Both the position numbers and the translations under genes were made by a program. A stretch of 60,328 nt of DNA, taken from the NCBI RefSeq assembly GCF_015356855.1, contig NZ_ARXR01000018.1, forward strand, positions 1 to 60,328, read 5' to 3'. Within the stretch, counting starts at the first letter, position 1; each line of letters opens with the position of its first letter. Below are positions 34,508 to 42,476 of the stretch, piece by piece. The notes below the pieces were generated by a model. It searched no databases and was not told the DNA's origin. It saw only the letters and a program-made list of their open reading frames with translations. Origin of the DNA: Alloalcanivorax venustensis ISO4. Its GTDB lineage: Bacteria > Pseudomonadota > Gammaproteobacteria > Pseudomonadales > Alcanivoracaceae.

Positions 34508-35281
34508 TCAGGGTTGCTCGATAAAGTCCATCAGGGCTTCCCAGCTCACCAGATCGGCCTCTTTGTCGTAGGCCAGCGGCAGCTCGAACCGTTTGCCGGT
34601 TTCGTCCGCCTTGGGGTTGGTGAAACCGTGCTGCACGCCCGGGAAGCTGAGCAGCTGGAACTGGGCGCCGGCCTGGGTGAGCTCTTCCACCAGGGCGCTC
34701 ACCTGATCCGCCGGCACCATCGGGTCGGCCTGGCCGGTGGCCACCAGCACGCGGGCGTCGATGTCGCCTTCGCCGGCGCGCTGGTTGGTGCCCAGGGTGC
34801 CGTGGAAGCTGGCCACGCCGGCCAGGTCGTTGCCCTTGCGCGCCTGTTCCAAAACCACGCCGCCGCCGAAGCAGTAACCCACGGCGAAGATGCGGTCGTC
34901 GTCCACGTACTGCTGATCACGCAGTATGGTTTTGGCGGCGTTGAAGCGCGCGGTCAGTTTTTCCGGTTCCGACAGCGCCTGCTCCATGAACGCCTTGGCG
35001 TCCTTGGGGTGGCTGGCCACCTGGCCGTCGCCGTACATATCCACCGCCAGGGCCACATAGCCCTCCTCGGCGAGCAGACGGGCGCGGTTGCGGGCGTAGT
35101 CGTTGAGGCCCCACCATTCGTGCACCACGATCACGCCGGCGGTGGTGCGGTCCAGGTCCTCGTCCATGAACAGCACGCCCTTGCCCAGACCACCGGGCAG
35201 TTTCACGGTCTTTTCCGCCACGTCCGCGATGGCGATACCGCTCAGCATCAGCAGGCCCAGCACAATACTCAGTCGTTTCAT
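34508..35281 (-). CDS. Exported dienelactone hydrolase family protein
   Basis: A 257-residue protein with a signal peptide (about 1-20, MKRLSIVLGLLMLSGIAIA). The hydrolase fold carries Cys in the nucleophile elbow GYCFGGGV, Asp in ATGQADPMV and His in PGVQHGFTNP, as in dienelactone hydrolases but predicted periplasmic. The start at 35281 was chosen for the signal peptide and AAGAAGGATGCGACC upstream. It is a second member of the family in this window, distinct from the cytoplasmic one at 16516. Confidence 0.88.
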   Translation of the reverse strand: MKRLSIVLGLLMLSGIAIADVAEKTVKLPGGLGKGVLFMDEDLDRTTAGVIVVHEWWGLNDYARNRARLLAEEGYVALAVDMYGDGQVASHPKDAKAFMEQALSEPEKLTARFNAAKTILRDQQYVDDDRIFAVGYCFGGGVVLEQARKGNDLAGVASFHGTLGTNQRAGEGDIDARVLVATGQADPMVPADQVSALVEELTQAGAQFQLLSFPGVQHGFTNPKADETGKRFELPLAYDKEADLVSWEALMDFIEQP

Positions 35282-35310
35282 GGTCGCATCCTTCTTGGTT
35301 GGTGGTGATC

Positions 35311-35661
35311 TCACTCGTCCCACACCCAGCGCAACGGTTCGCCGAAATCGTCATAGATCAGTTTGCGCCGCGGCCGGCGCTTGTGCGTGGGGCGGGTGGT
35401 TTTGCGTTTGCGCGCGTCAATCGCCGCCGCCACCGCTGAAATGTCCGTGCGGGTGGCGCGTGGCGCCTGGGAAAACGGAAAAGCACGCTTTCCCTGGGGC
35501 TGCGCCGGGTCATTGCCGGAAACGCCGTGCGGCACTTCCTTAATGCGTCCGCCGTGGGAGAGAAAACGCTCCATATCCCGTTGCAGGCGCCGGCGCTGCT
35601 GTTCCTTACTATTGCGGACTTTCATCGGGTCGGGGGGATCGGGCAAGTAGCCTTCCACCAT
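35311..35661 (-). CDS. Small conserved hypothetical protein with SutA-like motif
   Basis: A basic, mostly disordered protein of 116 residues from ATG 35661 (104 from a second ATG at 35625; neither has a good ribosome site). The recognisable part is RRRLQRDMERFLSHGGRI then KEVPHGVSGND, resembling the helical motif FLARGGKV of the RNA-polymerase-associated regulator SutA. A very basic linker and an acidic C-terminus, YDDFGEPLRWVWDE, follow. The function is unknown and the SutA resemblance is weak. Confidence 0.6.
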   Translation of the reverse strand: MVEGYLPDPPDPMKVRNSKEQQRRRLQRDMERFLSHGGRIKEVPHGVSGNDPAQPQGKRAFPFSQAPRATRTDISAVAAAIDARKRKTTRPTHKRRPRRKLIYDDFGEPLRWVWDE

Positions 35662-35705
35662 AGCAGTGCAAGGCAGGGGCGAGAAGACGCCGGGCCCCGA
35701 TGGGC

Positions 35706-35918
35706 CTAAAAGGTATAGACAGTGGCGCCGGCGGCATCGGGAAGGGGCAGGCCCTGGTTGGCGCGGATACCGGTGGGAACATTCCGGCCGGAGGGCCAAC
35801 TGTCCTGGGACTCGGTTTCTTCATCGGCGGCGTCCAGGGAGGGCAGCCGCGGCGGCTCGCCGGCGCTCGCCATGCCCGCCACCAGCATAAGCAGCCCCAG
35901 CACTGAATATCGGATCAT
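35706..35918 (-). CDS. Small exported hypothetical protein
   Basis: A 70-residue protein with a signal peptide (MIRYSVLGLLMLVAGMASA) and an acidic, Pro-containing tail (LDAADEETESQDSW). ATG 35918 is preceded by GGGGGAGGTGGTT, a strong ribosome site that decides the start. No family is recognised. It resembles the small exported protein at 15618 only in overall layout. Confidence 0.6.
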   Translation of the reverse strand: MIRYSVLGLLMLVAGMASAGEPPRLPSLDAADEETESQDSWPSGRNVPTGIRANQGLPLPDAAGATVYTF

Positions 35919-36029
35919 AACCACCTCCCCCTTGATGTGTGCGGGAATAGTGGTCGGCGCCGGGTCAAGGCGGCGCGAAGGCGGCCGCCGCCGGCGTTTT
36001 CAGCGGGGTCGCCTCGCGCCCGGGGAGGC

Positions 36030-36431
36030 TTACAGGCCTTTGTCGAGGGTCTCCGAAGGTGCGGGCGTATCGCCGGCGCGCAGCGGGTTGCAGTTCTTGA
36101 TCACCACCTTGCCTTCCAGCACGTTACCCCGTGAATATTCCTGGAAGATGCAGCGGTTGGTCTCCGGGTCGTAGTTTTCGATCCACAGGTTGTCGCCTTT
36201 CCAGGTGGCCGCCACGTGCTGGTGCCCTTCTTCCACGGTCACGTTCATGGTGCCGCCAAGGCGCTTGACGAAAATCTGTTCCAGCCAAAAATAGTAGAGC
36301 AGGGTGCTTAACAGCCAGATCACCACGGCGGTAATGAGCGCCGGTTTCCACTTGCCCATGCGCACACCGATGCCGAACAGGGCCAGGAAGATAACGGCCG
36401 CCACCAGCAGCCAGTAGAGGTAGGTGATCAT
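36030..36431 (-). CDS. Hypothetical membrane protein
   Basis: A 133-residue protein with two N-terminal membrane helices (about residues 5-24 and 30-50) and a soluble C-terminal part of about 80 residues. That part has a pair of cysteines (NRCIFQEY, KNCNPLRAG) that could form a disulphide if periplasmic. No domain is recognised. It is divergent from the GIY-YIG gene. Confidence 0.68.
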   Translation of the reverse strand: MITYLYWLLVAAVIFLALFGIGVRMGKWKPALITAVVIWLLSTLLYYFWLEQIFVKRLGGTMNVTVEEGHQHVAATWKGDNLWIENYDPETNRCIFQEYSRGNVLEGKVVIKNCNPLRAGDTPAPSETLDKGL

Positions 36432-36518
36432 GCGAAGCTCCTTATTTCAGGCTATTGTTGTTTCGATGCAAAAACACATGTTGATGATAGCAATTCCCCG
36501 AAAAACAGGTGTAAAACC

Positions 36519-36866
36519 GTGAAACAGAGCACGGCGCCGGCGGCCGGCGACTGGTGGGTGTACATGCTGCGCTGCGCCGACGGCTCCCTGTACACCGGTG
36601 TCACCACGGACGTGCTGCGCCGCTGGCAGGAACACAACGACGGCCCGCGCGGCGCCCGCTACACCCGTGCCCGGCGGCCGGTGGCCCTGGTGATGTGCGT
36701 GGCGGTGCCCGGGCGGGCCGCCGCCGGCCGGCTGGAGGTGCGCCTCAAGGCCCTGTCCCGCCCGCGCAAGGAAAAACTGATTCAGGCGGTCACCGGGGTT
36801 TCGGTTGCTAATCCACCGGGGAATTGCTTGACTGCGTCCACTTCTGAATTGGAGAACCCGGAATGA
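36519..36866 (+). CDS. GIY-YIG nuclease family protein
   Basis: A 115-residue protein with the single-domain GIY-YIG fold: VYMLRCADGSLYTG near residues 14-27, then the Arg in VLRRWQEHN and the stretch GARYTRARRPVALV. It is of the YhbQ type, small proteins of unsettled role in DNA repair. It starts at GTG 36519. Its ATGA overlaps the LemA start, so it is coupled to a membrane module with no obvious DNA role. Confidence 0.88.
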   Translation: MKQSTAPAAGDWWVYMLRCADGSLYTGVTTDVLRRWQEHNDGPRGARYTRARRPVALVMCVAVPGRAAAGRLEVRLKALSRPRKEKLIQAVTGVSVANPPGNCLTASTSELENPE

Positions 36867-37453
36867 ACTTTTGGCGTGCTTTCATGCTGATGTGGCTGGC
36901 GGTATCGCTGGCCGGCTGCGGCATCAACAATATTCCCACCTACGACGAGCAGGTGAAGGCCGCCTGGTCCCAGGTGCAGAACCAGTACCAGCGCCGCGCC
37001 GACCTGGTGCCCAATCTGGTCAACACCGTGCAGGGCTTCGCCGACCAGGAGCGCGAAGTGCTGGTGGAGGTCACCGAGGCCCGCTCCAAGGTGGGCTCGA
37101 TTCAAATGGACGAGAGCATTCTCGACGACCCGGAGAAATTCCAGCAGTTCGAGCAGGCGCAGAGCCAGCTCGGCTCCGCGCTGCAGCGGCTGATGGTGGT
37201 GGTGGAGCGCTACCCGGACCTGAAATCCAACCAGAACTTCCTGACCCTGCAGGCTCAGCTGGAAGGCACCGAGAACCGCATCGCGGTGGCGCGCCGGGAT
37301 TACATCCAGGCGGTGCAGCAGTACAACACCGAGATCCGCACCTTCCCGGGCCGCCTCTGGCACAGCGTGCTGTACAGCGAGCTGGAACAGCGCGAAAACT
37401 TCGAAGCCACCACGGAGAACGCCGACCAGGCGCCCTCCGTTAACTTCGAATGA
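36863..37453 (+). CDS. LemA family lipoprotein-like protein
   Basis: A 196-residue LemA protein. The N-terminus ends VSLAGCGIN, a lipobox with Cys20, so it is probably a lipoprotein rather than membrane-spanning like the copy at 5743. The LemA helical domain is complete: QNQYQRRADLVPNLVNTVQG and ENRIAVARRDYIQAVQQYNT. It overlaps the TPM gene by 4 bases, forming a LemA-TPM-TPM operon. Confidence 0.9.
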   Translation: MNFWRAFMLMWLAVSLAGCGINNIPTYDEQVKAAWSQVQNQYQRRADLVPNLVNTVQGFADQEREVLVEVTEARSKVGSIQMDESILDDPEKFQQFEQAQSQLGSALQRLMVVVERYPDLKSNQNFLTLQAQLEGTENRIAVARRDYIQAVQQYNTEIRTFPGRLWHSVLYSELEQRENFEATTENADQAPSVNFE

Positions 37454-38232
37454 GTACCGCGCTGACCCCCAACCGTCTCGGCGCCGCGCTGCGGCTCGGC
37501 GCCCTGCTGATGCTGGCGGCGCTGGCGCTGCCGGTGTCCGCCGCCCCGGACTTCCCGGAACTCACCGGGCGCGTGGTCGACAACGCCGAACTGCTGTCGC
37601 CGGCCCAGGAACAGGCGCTCACCGAGCGGCTGGCCGCCGAAGAGCAGCAAAGCTCCAACCAGATCGTGGTGGTCACCCTGGCGGACCTGCAGGGCTATGA
37701 CATCGCCGATTACGGCGTGCGGCTGGGCCGGGAGTGGGGCATCGGCCAGGAGGGCACCGACAACGGCGCTCTGCTGATCATCGCGCCCAACGAGCGCAAG
37801 GTGCGTATCGAAGTGGGCTACGGGCTGGAAGGGGCGCTCACCGACGCCACCTCTTCCAGCATCATCCGCAACGACATCCAGCCCGCCTTCCGGCAAGGGG
37901 ATTTCGCCGGCGGCATCAACGCGGCGCTCACCTCAATTTTCGCCGCCATCCAGGGCGAATATCAGGCCCCGGCCGGCGGCGGCGACGCCGACCGTAAAGA
38001 AGCCTCCAGCCTGCAGGCGCTGCTCTACCTGATCGGCCTGGTGGTGTTCACCTTCTTTCTGTCGTTCGGTGGCCTGGGCCGCAAAGGCGGCCGCCGCGGC
38101 GCCGCCGGCCTGATGTTCCTGCCCATGGGCATGGGCGGCTTCGGCGGCGGAGGCGGCGGAGGTTTCGGTGGCGGCGGCTTCGGCGGCGGCGGTGGTGGTT
38201 TCGGAGGCGGTGGCGCCTCGGGAGGTTGGTAA
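37450..38232 (+). CDS. TPM domain membrane protein (YgcG type)
   Basis: A 260-residue protein with a signal peptide, a TPM domain (about 30-165; DFPELTGRVVDNAELLSPAQ, GYGLEGALTD), one C-terminal membrane helix (about 197-212) and a Gly-rich tail (FGGGG repeats). TPM-fold proteins include the photosystem II repair protein Psb32; the bacterial role is unclear. LemA and TPM genes recur together. Confidence 0.88.
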   Translation: MSTALTPNRLGAALRLGALLMLAALALPVSAAPDFPELTGRVVDNAELLSPAQEQALTERLAAEEQQSSNQIVVVTLADLQGYDIADYGVRLGREWGIGQEGTDNGALLIIAPNERKVRIEVGYGLEGALTDATSSSIIRNDIQPAFRQGDFAGGINAALTSIFAAIQGEYQAPAGGGDADRKEASSLQALLYLIGLVVFTFFLSFGGLGRKGGRRGAAGLMFLPMGMGGFGGGGGGGFGGGGFGGGGGGFGGGGASGGW

Positions 38233-38843
38233 TGTTATTGAACGAAGAGAACCAGAAACGGGTTGCCCGGGCGATTGCCGCCATTGAAAGAGACACCGAC
38301 GCCGAGGTGGTCACCGTGCTGGCCCGCCAGGCCGACGACTACCGCTACATCCCGATGATGTGGGCGGCGCTGCTGTCGCTGCTGGTGCCTCTGGCGCTGG
38401 CGTTCATGCCGGTGGGACTGGACGCGCTGGAAACACTGCTCGCCCAGTGGACCGTGCTGGTGGTGCTGGCGGTGCTGTTCCGCTGGCCGCCGCTGATGAT
38501 GAAACTGGTGCCCAAGCGCGTGAAGCACTGGCGCGCCGCTAACCTGGCCCGGCGCACCTTCCTCGACCAGGGCCTGCACCACACCCGTGGCGGCCACGGC
38601 GTGCTGATCTTCGTCAGCGAAGCGGAGCACTACGTGGAGATCCTCGTCGACCGGGGCGTGGCCCAGCATGTGCCGGACGAAACCTGGAAGAAGATCGTCG
38701 ACACCTTCACCGCCCACGTCCGCCAGGGCGAGGTGCTCAACGGCTTCCTGGAGTGCATCGCCTCCTGCGGCGACCAGCTGATCATCAAGGTGCCCGCCAC
38801 CGAAAAGAAAAACGAGCTGCCCAACCACCTGGTTATCCTTTAA
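38232..38843 (+). CDS. TPM domain membrane protein (second)
   Basis: A 203-residue protein beginning MLLNEENQKRVARAI at ATG 38232, where TAATG joins it to the previous gene and GGAGG supplies the ribosome site. Two membrane segments (about 38-60 and 75-93) interrupt a TPM-like domain with HHTRGGHGVLIFVSEAEHYVEIL and VDRGVAQHVP. It is the last gene of the GIY-YIG/LemA/TPM/TPM unit. Confidence 0.86.
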   Translation: MLLNEENQKRVARAIAAIERDTDAEVVTVLARQADDYRYIPMMWAALLSLLVPLALAFMPVGLDALETLLAQWTVLVVLAVLFRWPPLMMKLVPKRVKHWRAANLARRTFLDQGLHHTRGGHGVLIFVSEAEHYVEILVDRGVAQHVPDETWKKIVDTFTAHVRQGEVLNGFLECIASCGDQLIIKVPATEKKNELPNHLVIL

Positions 38844-38883
38844 CCGGCTGCCCCTAACCGGGCACCCTGGTGCGGGTGGGCCT

Positions 38884-39050
38884 TTTGGGAGCGGGCCCCG
38901 TCCGCGAAAGGGAGCGAAGCTCCCGGCAGGATCCCAGAGATGTCTGACAGCAGCACCATCAGCCTCTGGGATCCAGCCGGCCGGCAAGCCGGCCTTTCGC
39001 TTGCAAGGCAAGCTCCTACAATCCGAGCTTCGTAGAAAGGTCCGGGCGCT
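38884..39050. repeat. REP pair
   Basis: This starts TTTGGGAGCGGGCC and ends GGCAAGCTCCTACAATCCGAGCTTCGTAGAAAGG, matching the inverted REP pair at 18322-18497. Internal palindromes are GGGAGCGAAGCTCCC and GCCGGCAAGCCGGC, with CCCAGAGA / TCTCTGGG-like arms in the middle. Confidence 0.8.
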
Positions 39051-39070
39051 CTCTCTGAAAGGGTGGAGCT

Positions 39071-39224
39071 GACCCGTGGCGGTTCCGCTGCCAAGTGAGC
39101 GGGGCAATGGTGGTGCCTGGAGGGAGCTGTTTGGCCAGGGGGGGCCAAACTAACAGCGGCCAGGGATGGCTTGAGCGGTCCCGGAAGGCACCACCATTGC
39201 ACCGCGTCTCCGATACGGAGCACC
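39071..39224. repeat. 154-bp structured repeat element, copy 2
   Basis: This copy is identical to 23501-23654 except at four positions: two before the left arm and two in the loop of the inner hairpin. The 15-base inverted arms are at 39104-39118 and 39186-39200, both unchanged. The inner hairpin keeps eight paired bases despite the loop changes. It is sandwiched between REP sequences on both sides. Confidence 0.85.
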
Positions 39225-39230
39225 GAACAC

Positions 39231-39303
39231 TGGAAAAAGAGGCCTCTGGTATCCTGCCGGGTGGCTCAAAGCCACCCTTTCGCGGGCTGGGCCCGCTCCC
39301 ACA
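39231..39303. repeat. Half REP element
   Basis: From GGAAAAAGAGGCCTCTGG to GCCCGCTCCCACAAG, the right half of a REP pair. It holds a GGGTGGCTCAAAGCCACCC hairpin and the GCGGGCTGGGCCCGC end seen also at 57940-57961. It follows copy 2 of the 154-base element directly. Confidence 0.75.
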
Positions 39304-39330
39304 AGATCTGATCCCAGAAGAGGGGCGCAC

Positions 39331-39355
39331 AAAAAAGGCCGCCCGGTAGGCGGCC
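39331..39355 (-). terminator. Rho-independent terminator of tRNA-Met
   Basis: Reading leftward, a perfect 7-base stem (GGCCGCC/GGCGGCC) with a 5-base loop is followed by six T. It starts 11 bases past the CCA end of the tRNA gene. Confidence 0.9.
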
Positions 39356-39366
39356 TTCTTCGTAGA

Positions 39367-39443
39367 TGGTAGCAAGGGGCGGACTTGAACCGCCGACCCC
39401 AGCATTATGAGTGCTGTGCTCTAACCAGCTGAGCTACCTTGCC
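39367..39443 (-). tRNA. tRNA-Met (CAT), elongator
   Basis: A 77-base gene with encoded CCA. On the minus strand it begins GGCAAGGTAGCTCAGCTGG. The anticodon stem CAGCA/TGCTG encloses CTCATAA with anticodon CAT, and the T arm contains GGTTCAAGTCC. The first pair G-C and the D-loop GCTGGTTAGAGC fit elongator tRNA-Met rather than initiator; tRNA-Ile(CAU), modified at C34, cannot be wholly excluded. Confidence 0.93.
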
Positions 39444-39603
39444 ATCGAACTCTGGAACCCGGGGTTCCTTCAAGGCCGCGAATTGTCCGCGAGCGCCCCG
39501 GCGCTGTCAAGAATCCAGAGCCCGTTTCCCCGGCGCGGCCGGTCCGGCCGACGAATTATTGTGCAGCCGGCGCTTCGAGCGTCGGGCCGGGCGGCATTTA
39601 CAT

Positions 39604-39622
39604 GAGAATAATTATCAATTAT
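39604..39622. promoter_or_regulatory. Candidate Fur box upstream of iscR
   Basis: The A+T-rich stretch GAGAATAATTATCAATTAT matches the 19-base Fur consensus at about 12 positions and is partly palindromic. It lies 11 bases before the IscR palindrome. Iron control of iscR would make sense biologically, but A+T-rich promoters can look like Fur boxes by chance. Confidence 0.35.
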
Positions 39623-39632
39623 TGTTGAGATA

Positions 39633-39657
39633 ATACTTGACCGATTTAGTCGGTTTT
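39633..39657. promoter_or_regulatory. IscR type 1 binding site at iscR promoter
   Basis: Bases 39633-39657 match the 25-base E. coli type 1 IscR consensus at 22 positions, with dyad halves ATACTTGACC and TAGTCGGT. A -35-like TTGACC (39637-39642) lies inside the site and -10-like sequences lie just after it, so bound [2Fe-2S]-IscR would block the promoter, giving the classic feedback loop. Confidence 0.8.
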
Positions 39658-39697
39658 TAATACGCTAACCGAATATTCACGTACCAAAGGTGTGGGT

Positions 39698-40174
39698 ATG
39701 CGTCTGACCACCAAAGGCCGCTACGCGGTCACCGCCATGCTGGATCTGGCTCTTCACGCGGATGCCGGCCCGGTATCCCTGGCGGACATTTCCGAGCGCC
39801 AGGGCATTTCCATTTCGTATCTGGAGCAGCTGTTCGCCAAGCTGCGCCGTCGGCAGCTGGTGACCAGCGTTCGCGGTCCCGGCGGCGGCTACCGTCTCAG
39901 CCGGCCGGGCGGCCAGATTGACGTGGCGGCGGTGATCGAGGCGGTGGACGAATCCGTGGACGCCACCCGCTGCGGCGGCCAGGGCGATTGCCAGGAAGGG
40001 CACACCTGCCTGACCCACCATCTATGGTGCGATCTGTCCGATCAGATCCAGGACTTCCTGTCCGGCATCAGCCTGGGCGAGCTGGTCGCCCGCCATGAGG
40101 TGAAAGCGGTGGCCCAGCGTCAGGACGCGCACCAGAGCGCGTACCAGAACCGGGTACCGATCAGCACGCTTTAA
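39698..40174 (+). CDS. iscR: Fe-S cluster regulator IscR
   Basis: A 158-residue Rrf2-family repressor that binds a [2Fe-2S] cluster and DNA. The winged helix is in residues 1-75 ([19 protein letters not shown] is the recognition region). Cluster ligands fall exactly at the E. coli positions: Cys92, Cys98, Cys104 and His107 in [23 protein letters not shown] 39698 ([11 protein letters not shown]) is the canonical start; an in-frame GTG 6 bases earlier is not needed. It heads iscR-iscS-H-NOX. Confidence 0.96.
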   Translation: MRLTTKGRYAVTAMLDLALHADAGPVSLADISERQGISISYLEQLFAKLRRRQLVTSVRGPGGGYRLSRPGGQIDVAAVIEAVDESVDATRCGGQGDCQEGHTCLTHHLWCDLSDQIQDFLSGISLGELVARHEVKAVAQRQDAHQSAYQNRVPISTL

Positions 40175-40202
40175 CCTACCTTTCGAGAAGCAGTCACCGA
40201 CC

Positions 40203-41363
40203 ATGTCGCAAGCGGTTTATCTGGATTACGCCGCCACCACCCCGGTGGACCCCCGGGTGGTGGAGGTGATGATGCGCCACCTGGGCCCGGAGGGCACCTT
40301 CGCCAATCCGGCATCACGCAGCCATCTGTACGGCTGGCTGGCGGAAGAGGCGGTGGAGAACGCCCGCCGCCAGGTGGCGGACGCGCTCAACGCGGACCCC
40401 CGTGAAATCGTCTGGACCAGCGGCGCCACCGAGGCCGACAACCTGGCCATCAAGGGTGTGGTGGAGCAGCGCGGCGGCGGCCATGTGATCACCGCCGCCA
40501 GCGAACACAAGGCGGTGCTCGACCCCTGCGGCTGGCTGGAGCGTTCCGGTGTGCCGGTGACCTACCTGGCGCCGGGCGCGGACGGCCGCATCGACCCCCA
40601 GGCGGTGGCGGACGTCCTGCGCGAGGACACCGTGCTGGTGTCGATCATGCACGCCAATAACGAGACCGGGGTGATCAACGACATCGACGCGATCGGCGCG
40701 ATTTGCCGTGAGGCCGGCGTGCTGTTCCACAGCGACGCCGCCCAGACCGCCGGCAAGCTGCCCCTGGACGTGCGCGCCACGCCGGTGGATATGCTGTCGC
40801 TGAGCGCGCACAAGTTCTACGGCCCCAAGGGCATGGGCGCGCTGTACGTGCGCCGGCACCCGGATGTGCGCCTGAGCGCGCAGATCCACGGCGGCGGCCA
40901 CGAGCGCAACATGCGCTCCGGCACCCTGGCCACCCACCAGATCGTCGGCATGGGCGAAGCCCTGGCGTTGGCCGTGGCCGAGCGCGACGCCGAGCAGACG
41001 CGCCTGGCGGGGCTGCGTGACCGGCTCTGGGACCAGATCGCGACGCTGCCCGGCGTGCATCTAAACGGGCGCGACGCGCCGCGCCTGGCCGGCCATCTGA
41101 ACGTGGCGTTCGAGGGCGTGGACGGCGAGATGCTGCTCACCGCGCTCACCGAGGTGGCCGTCTCCACCGGCTCGGCCTGTACCTCCGCCTCTCTGGAGCC
41201 GTCCTACGTGCTCAAGGCCATGGGTTTGGCCGATGACCTGGCCCATGGCGCGATCCGGCTCTCCCTGGGCCGGTTCACCGGCGAGGACGAGGTGGACCGG
41301 GCCGGGCAGAATGTGACGGAGGCCGTCACCCGGCTCCGTGACGCGGCCCGCAGCCGCGCCTGA
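40203..41363 (+). CDS. iscS: Cysteine desulfurase (IscS type)
   Basis: A 386-residue PLP enzyme that removes sulfur from cysteine for Fe-S clusters. The PLP Lys is Lys204 in [10 protein letters not shown], the catalytic His is His102, and the persulfide Cys is Cys326 in [10 protein letters not shown]. It is about 18 residues shorter than E. coli IscS and lacks its C-terminal tail, which helps bind IscU; no iscU, hscBA or fdx follows. It may serve the SUF scaffold or other sulfur acceptors. Confidence 0.94.
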   Translation: MSQAVYLDYAATTPVDPRVVEVMMRHLGPEGTFANPASRSHLYGWLAEEAVENARRQVADALNADPREIVWTSGATEADNLAIKGVVEQRGGGHVITAASEHKAVLDPCGWLERSGVPVTYLAPGADGRIDPQAVADVLREDTVLVSIMHANNETGVINDIDAIGAICREAGVLFHSDAAQTAGKLPLDVRATPVDMLSLSAHKFYGPKGMGALYVRRHPDVRLSAQIHGGGHERNMRSGTLATHQIVGMGEALALAVAERDAEQTRLAGLRDRLWDQIATLPGVHLNGRDAPRLAGHLNVAFEGVDGEMLLTALTEVAVSTGSACTSASLEPSYVLKAMGLADDLAHGAIRLSLGRFTGEDEVDRAGQNVTEAVTRLRDAARSRA

Positions 41364-41456
41364 AACGCCCGCCTGTCGGGGCGCCGGGGCGCTCCGTCCC
41401 ACCCGGGGGCTGGCCCGCCCCTTGCTTTGTCTACGTGAAGACGAGAGGAGCAACGC

Positions 41457-42023
41457 ATGCATGGGGTGATTCTTTATCACCTGCGGCAATTCGCCGTGGA
41501 ACGGTTCGGTCCGGATTGCTGGGACAACGCCCAGGCCGCCGCCGGACTGGCAGACCAGGTCTACGTGCCGGTGCGGCTCTATCCGGACGGTGACATGGAC
41601 GCCCTGGTGGCGGCCCTGGAGGACGAGACCGCGCTGCACCGCAACGATCTGCTCGAAGCGTTCGGGAAATGGGTGATCCCGCCGCTGATCAATATGTACC
41701 GGGCGCTGATCCCGCGCCACTGGAACGCCCGGGATTTCCTGCTCAACGTGGAAGAACAGGTGCATCAGAAGGTGGTGCGTCTGAAAGACCCGGAAGCCCG
41801 GCCGCCGCGCATCGAGGTGCGGGAGCTGGCCCCCGGCGTGCTGGAAATCGGCTACCGGTCACACCGGGACATGAGCGCGCTGGCGCTCGGCGCGGTGCAC
41901 GGCGTGGCCGGGTATTTCGGGGAAGCCGCGGAAGTGATGGAGGACGCGCCCGGGGAAGGGCAGCGCCGTTTCGTGGTGCGTCTGGTGCCGGCGCAGCGCA
42001 AGGCGTCGCTGTCGGCGGTCTAG
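41457..42023 (+). CDS. H-NOX (heme nitric oxide/oxygen binding) protein
   Basis: A 188-residue stand-alone H-NOX domain starting MHGVILYHLRQFAVERFG. The heme ligand is His103 in NVEEQVHQKV, and the porphyrin propionate motif Y-x-S-x-R is complete: Tyr133, Ser135, Arg137. Bacterial H-NOX proteins sense NO and usually signal to a kinase or a cyclic-di-GMP enzyme beside them. Here no such gene is adjacent: it follows iscS by 93 bases and ends directly against convergent sufE. A GAGGAG site precedes ATG 41457. Confidence 0.9.
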   Translation: MHGVILYHLRQFAVERFGPDCWDNAQAAAGLADQVYVPVRLYPDGDMDALVAALEDETALHRNDLLEAFGKWVIPPLINMYRALIPRHWNARDFLLNVEEQVHQKVVRLKDPEARPPRIEVRELAPGVLEIGYRSHRDMSALALGAVHGVAGYFGEAAEVMEDAPGEGQRRFVVRLVPAQRKASLSAV

Positions 42024-42476
42024 TCAGGCCGCCAGGGCGGCGGCCTCCTGCTTGATGCGCCCGACCATGGCCAGCAGGCCGTTGCCGCGGGTGGGGCTCA
42101 GATGGCGCAGCAGGTCGAGCTGCTGGAAGAAGTCGTCCATGTCGTAGGCGGCCACTTCCGACGGGGTCTTGCGATTCAGCGCCGCCAGGATGATCGCCGC
42201 CAGGCCGCGCACGATCACCGCGTCGGATTCCACCGCCAGGTACAGCCGGTCCTGATCTTCGTCGTAGTCGGTGAGCAGCCATACCTGGCTCTGGCAGCCG
42301 CGCACGAAGCGCTCTTCGGTGCGCAGGTCCTCGGGCATCGCCGGCAACTGCTTGCCCAGGTCGATGATATAGCGGTAGCGCTCTTCCCAGTCGTCCAGAA
42401 ATTCCAGGTCTTCGTGAATCGCCTCGGCGGTCACGTCTTCACCCAGTTTGATCTGGCGGATATCGAATTCACTCAT
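42024..42476 (-). CDS. sufE: Sulfur acceptor protein SufE
   Basis: A 150-residue partner of SufS that accepts persulfide sulfur on Cys61 in FVRGCQSQVWL, the family signature. The N-terminus has the DWEERYRYIIDLGKQLP helix region. Its ATG overlaps the sufT stop by 1 base (TAATG). It is last in the suf operon, ending immediately next to the convergent H-NOX stop. Confidence 0.94.
   Translation of the reverse strand: MSEFDIRQIKLGEDVTAEAIHEDLEFLDDWEERYRYIIDLGKQLPAMPEDLRTEERFVRGCQSQVWLLTDYDEDQDRLYLAVESDAVIVRGLAAIILAALNRKTPSEVAAYDMDDFFQQLDLLRHLSPTRGNGLLAMVGRIKQEAAALAA

Noticed and set aside
39071-39224. The 154-bp element as a CRISPR repeat or a tRNA-like gene
   Set aside because: Only two distant copies without spacers, and no cloverleaf or anticodon arm can be drawn.
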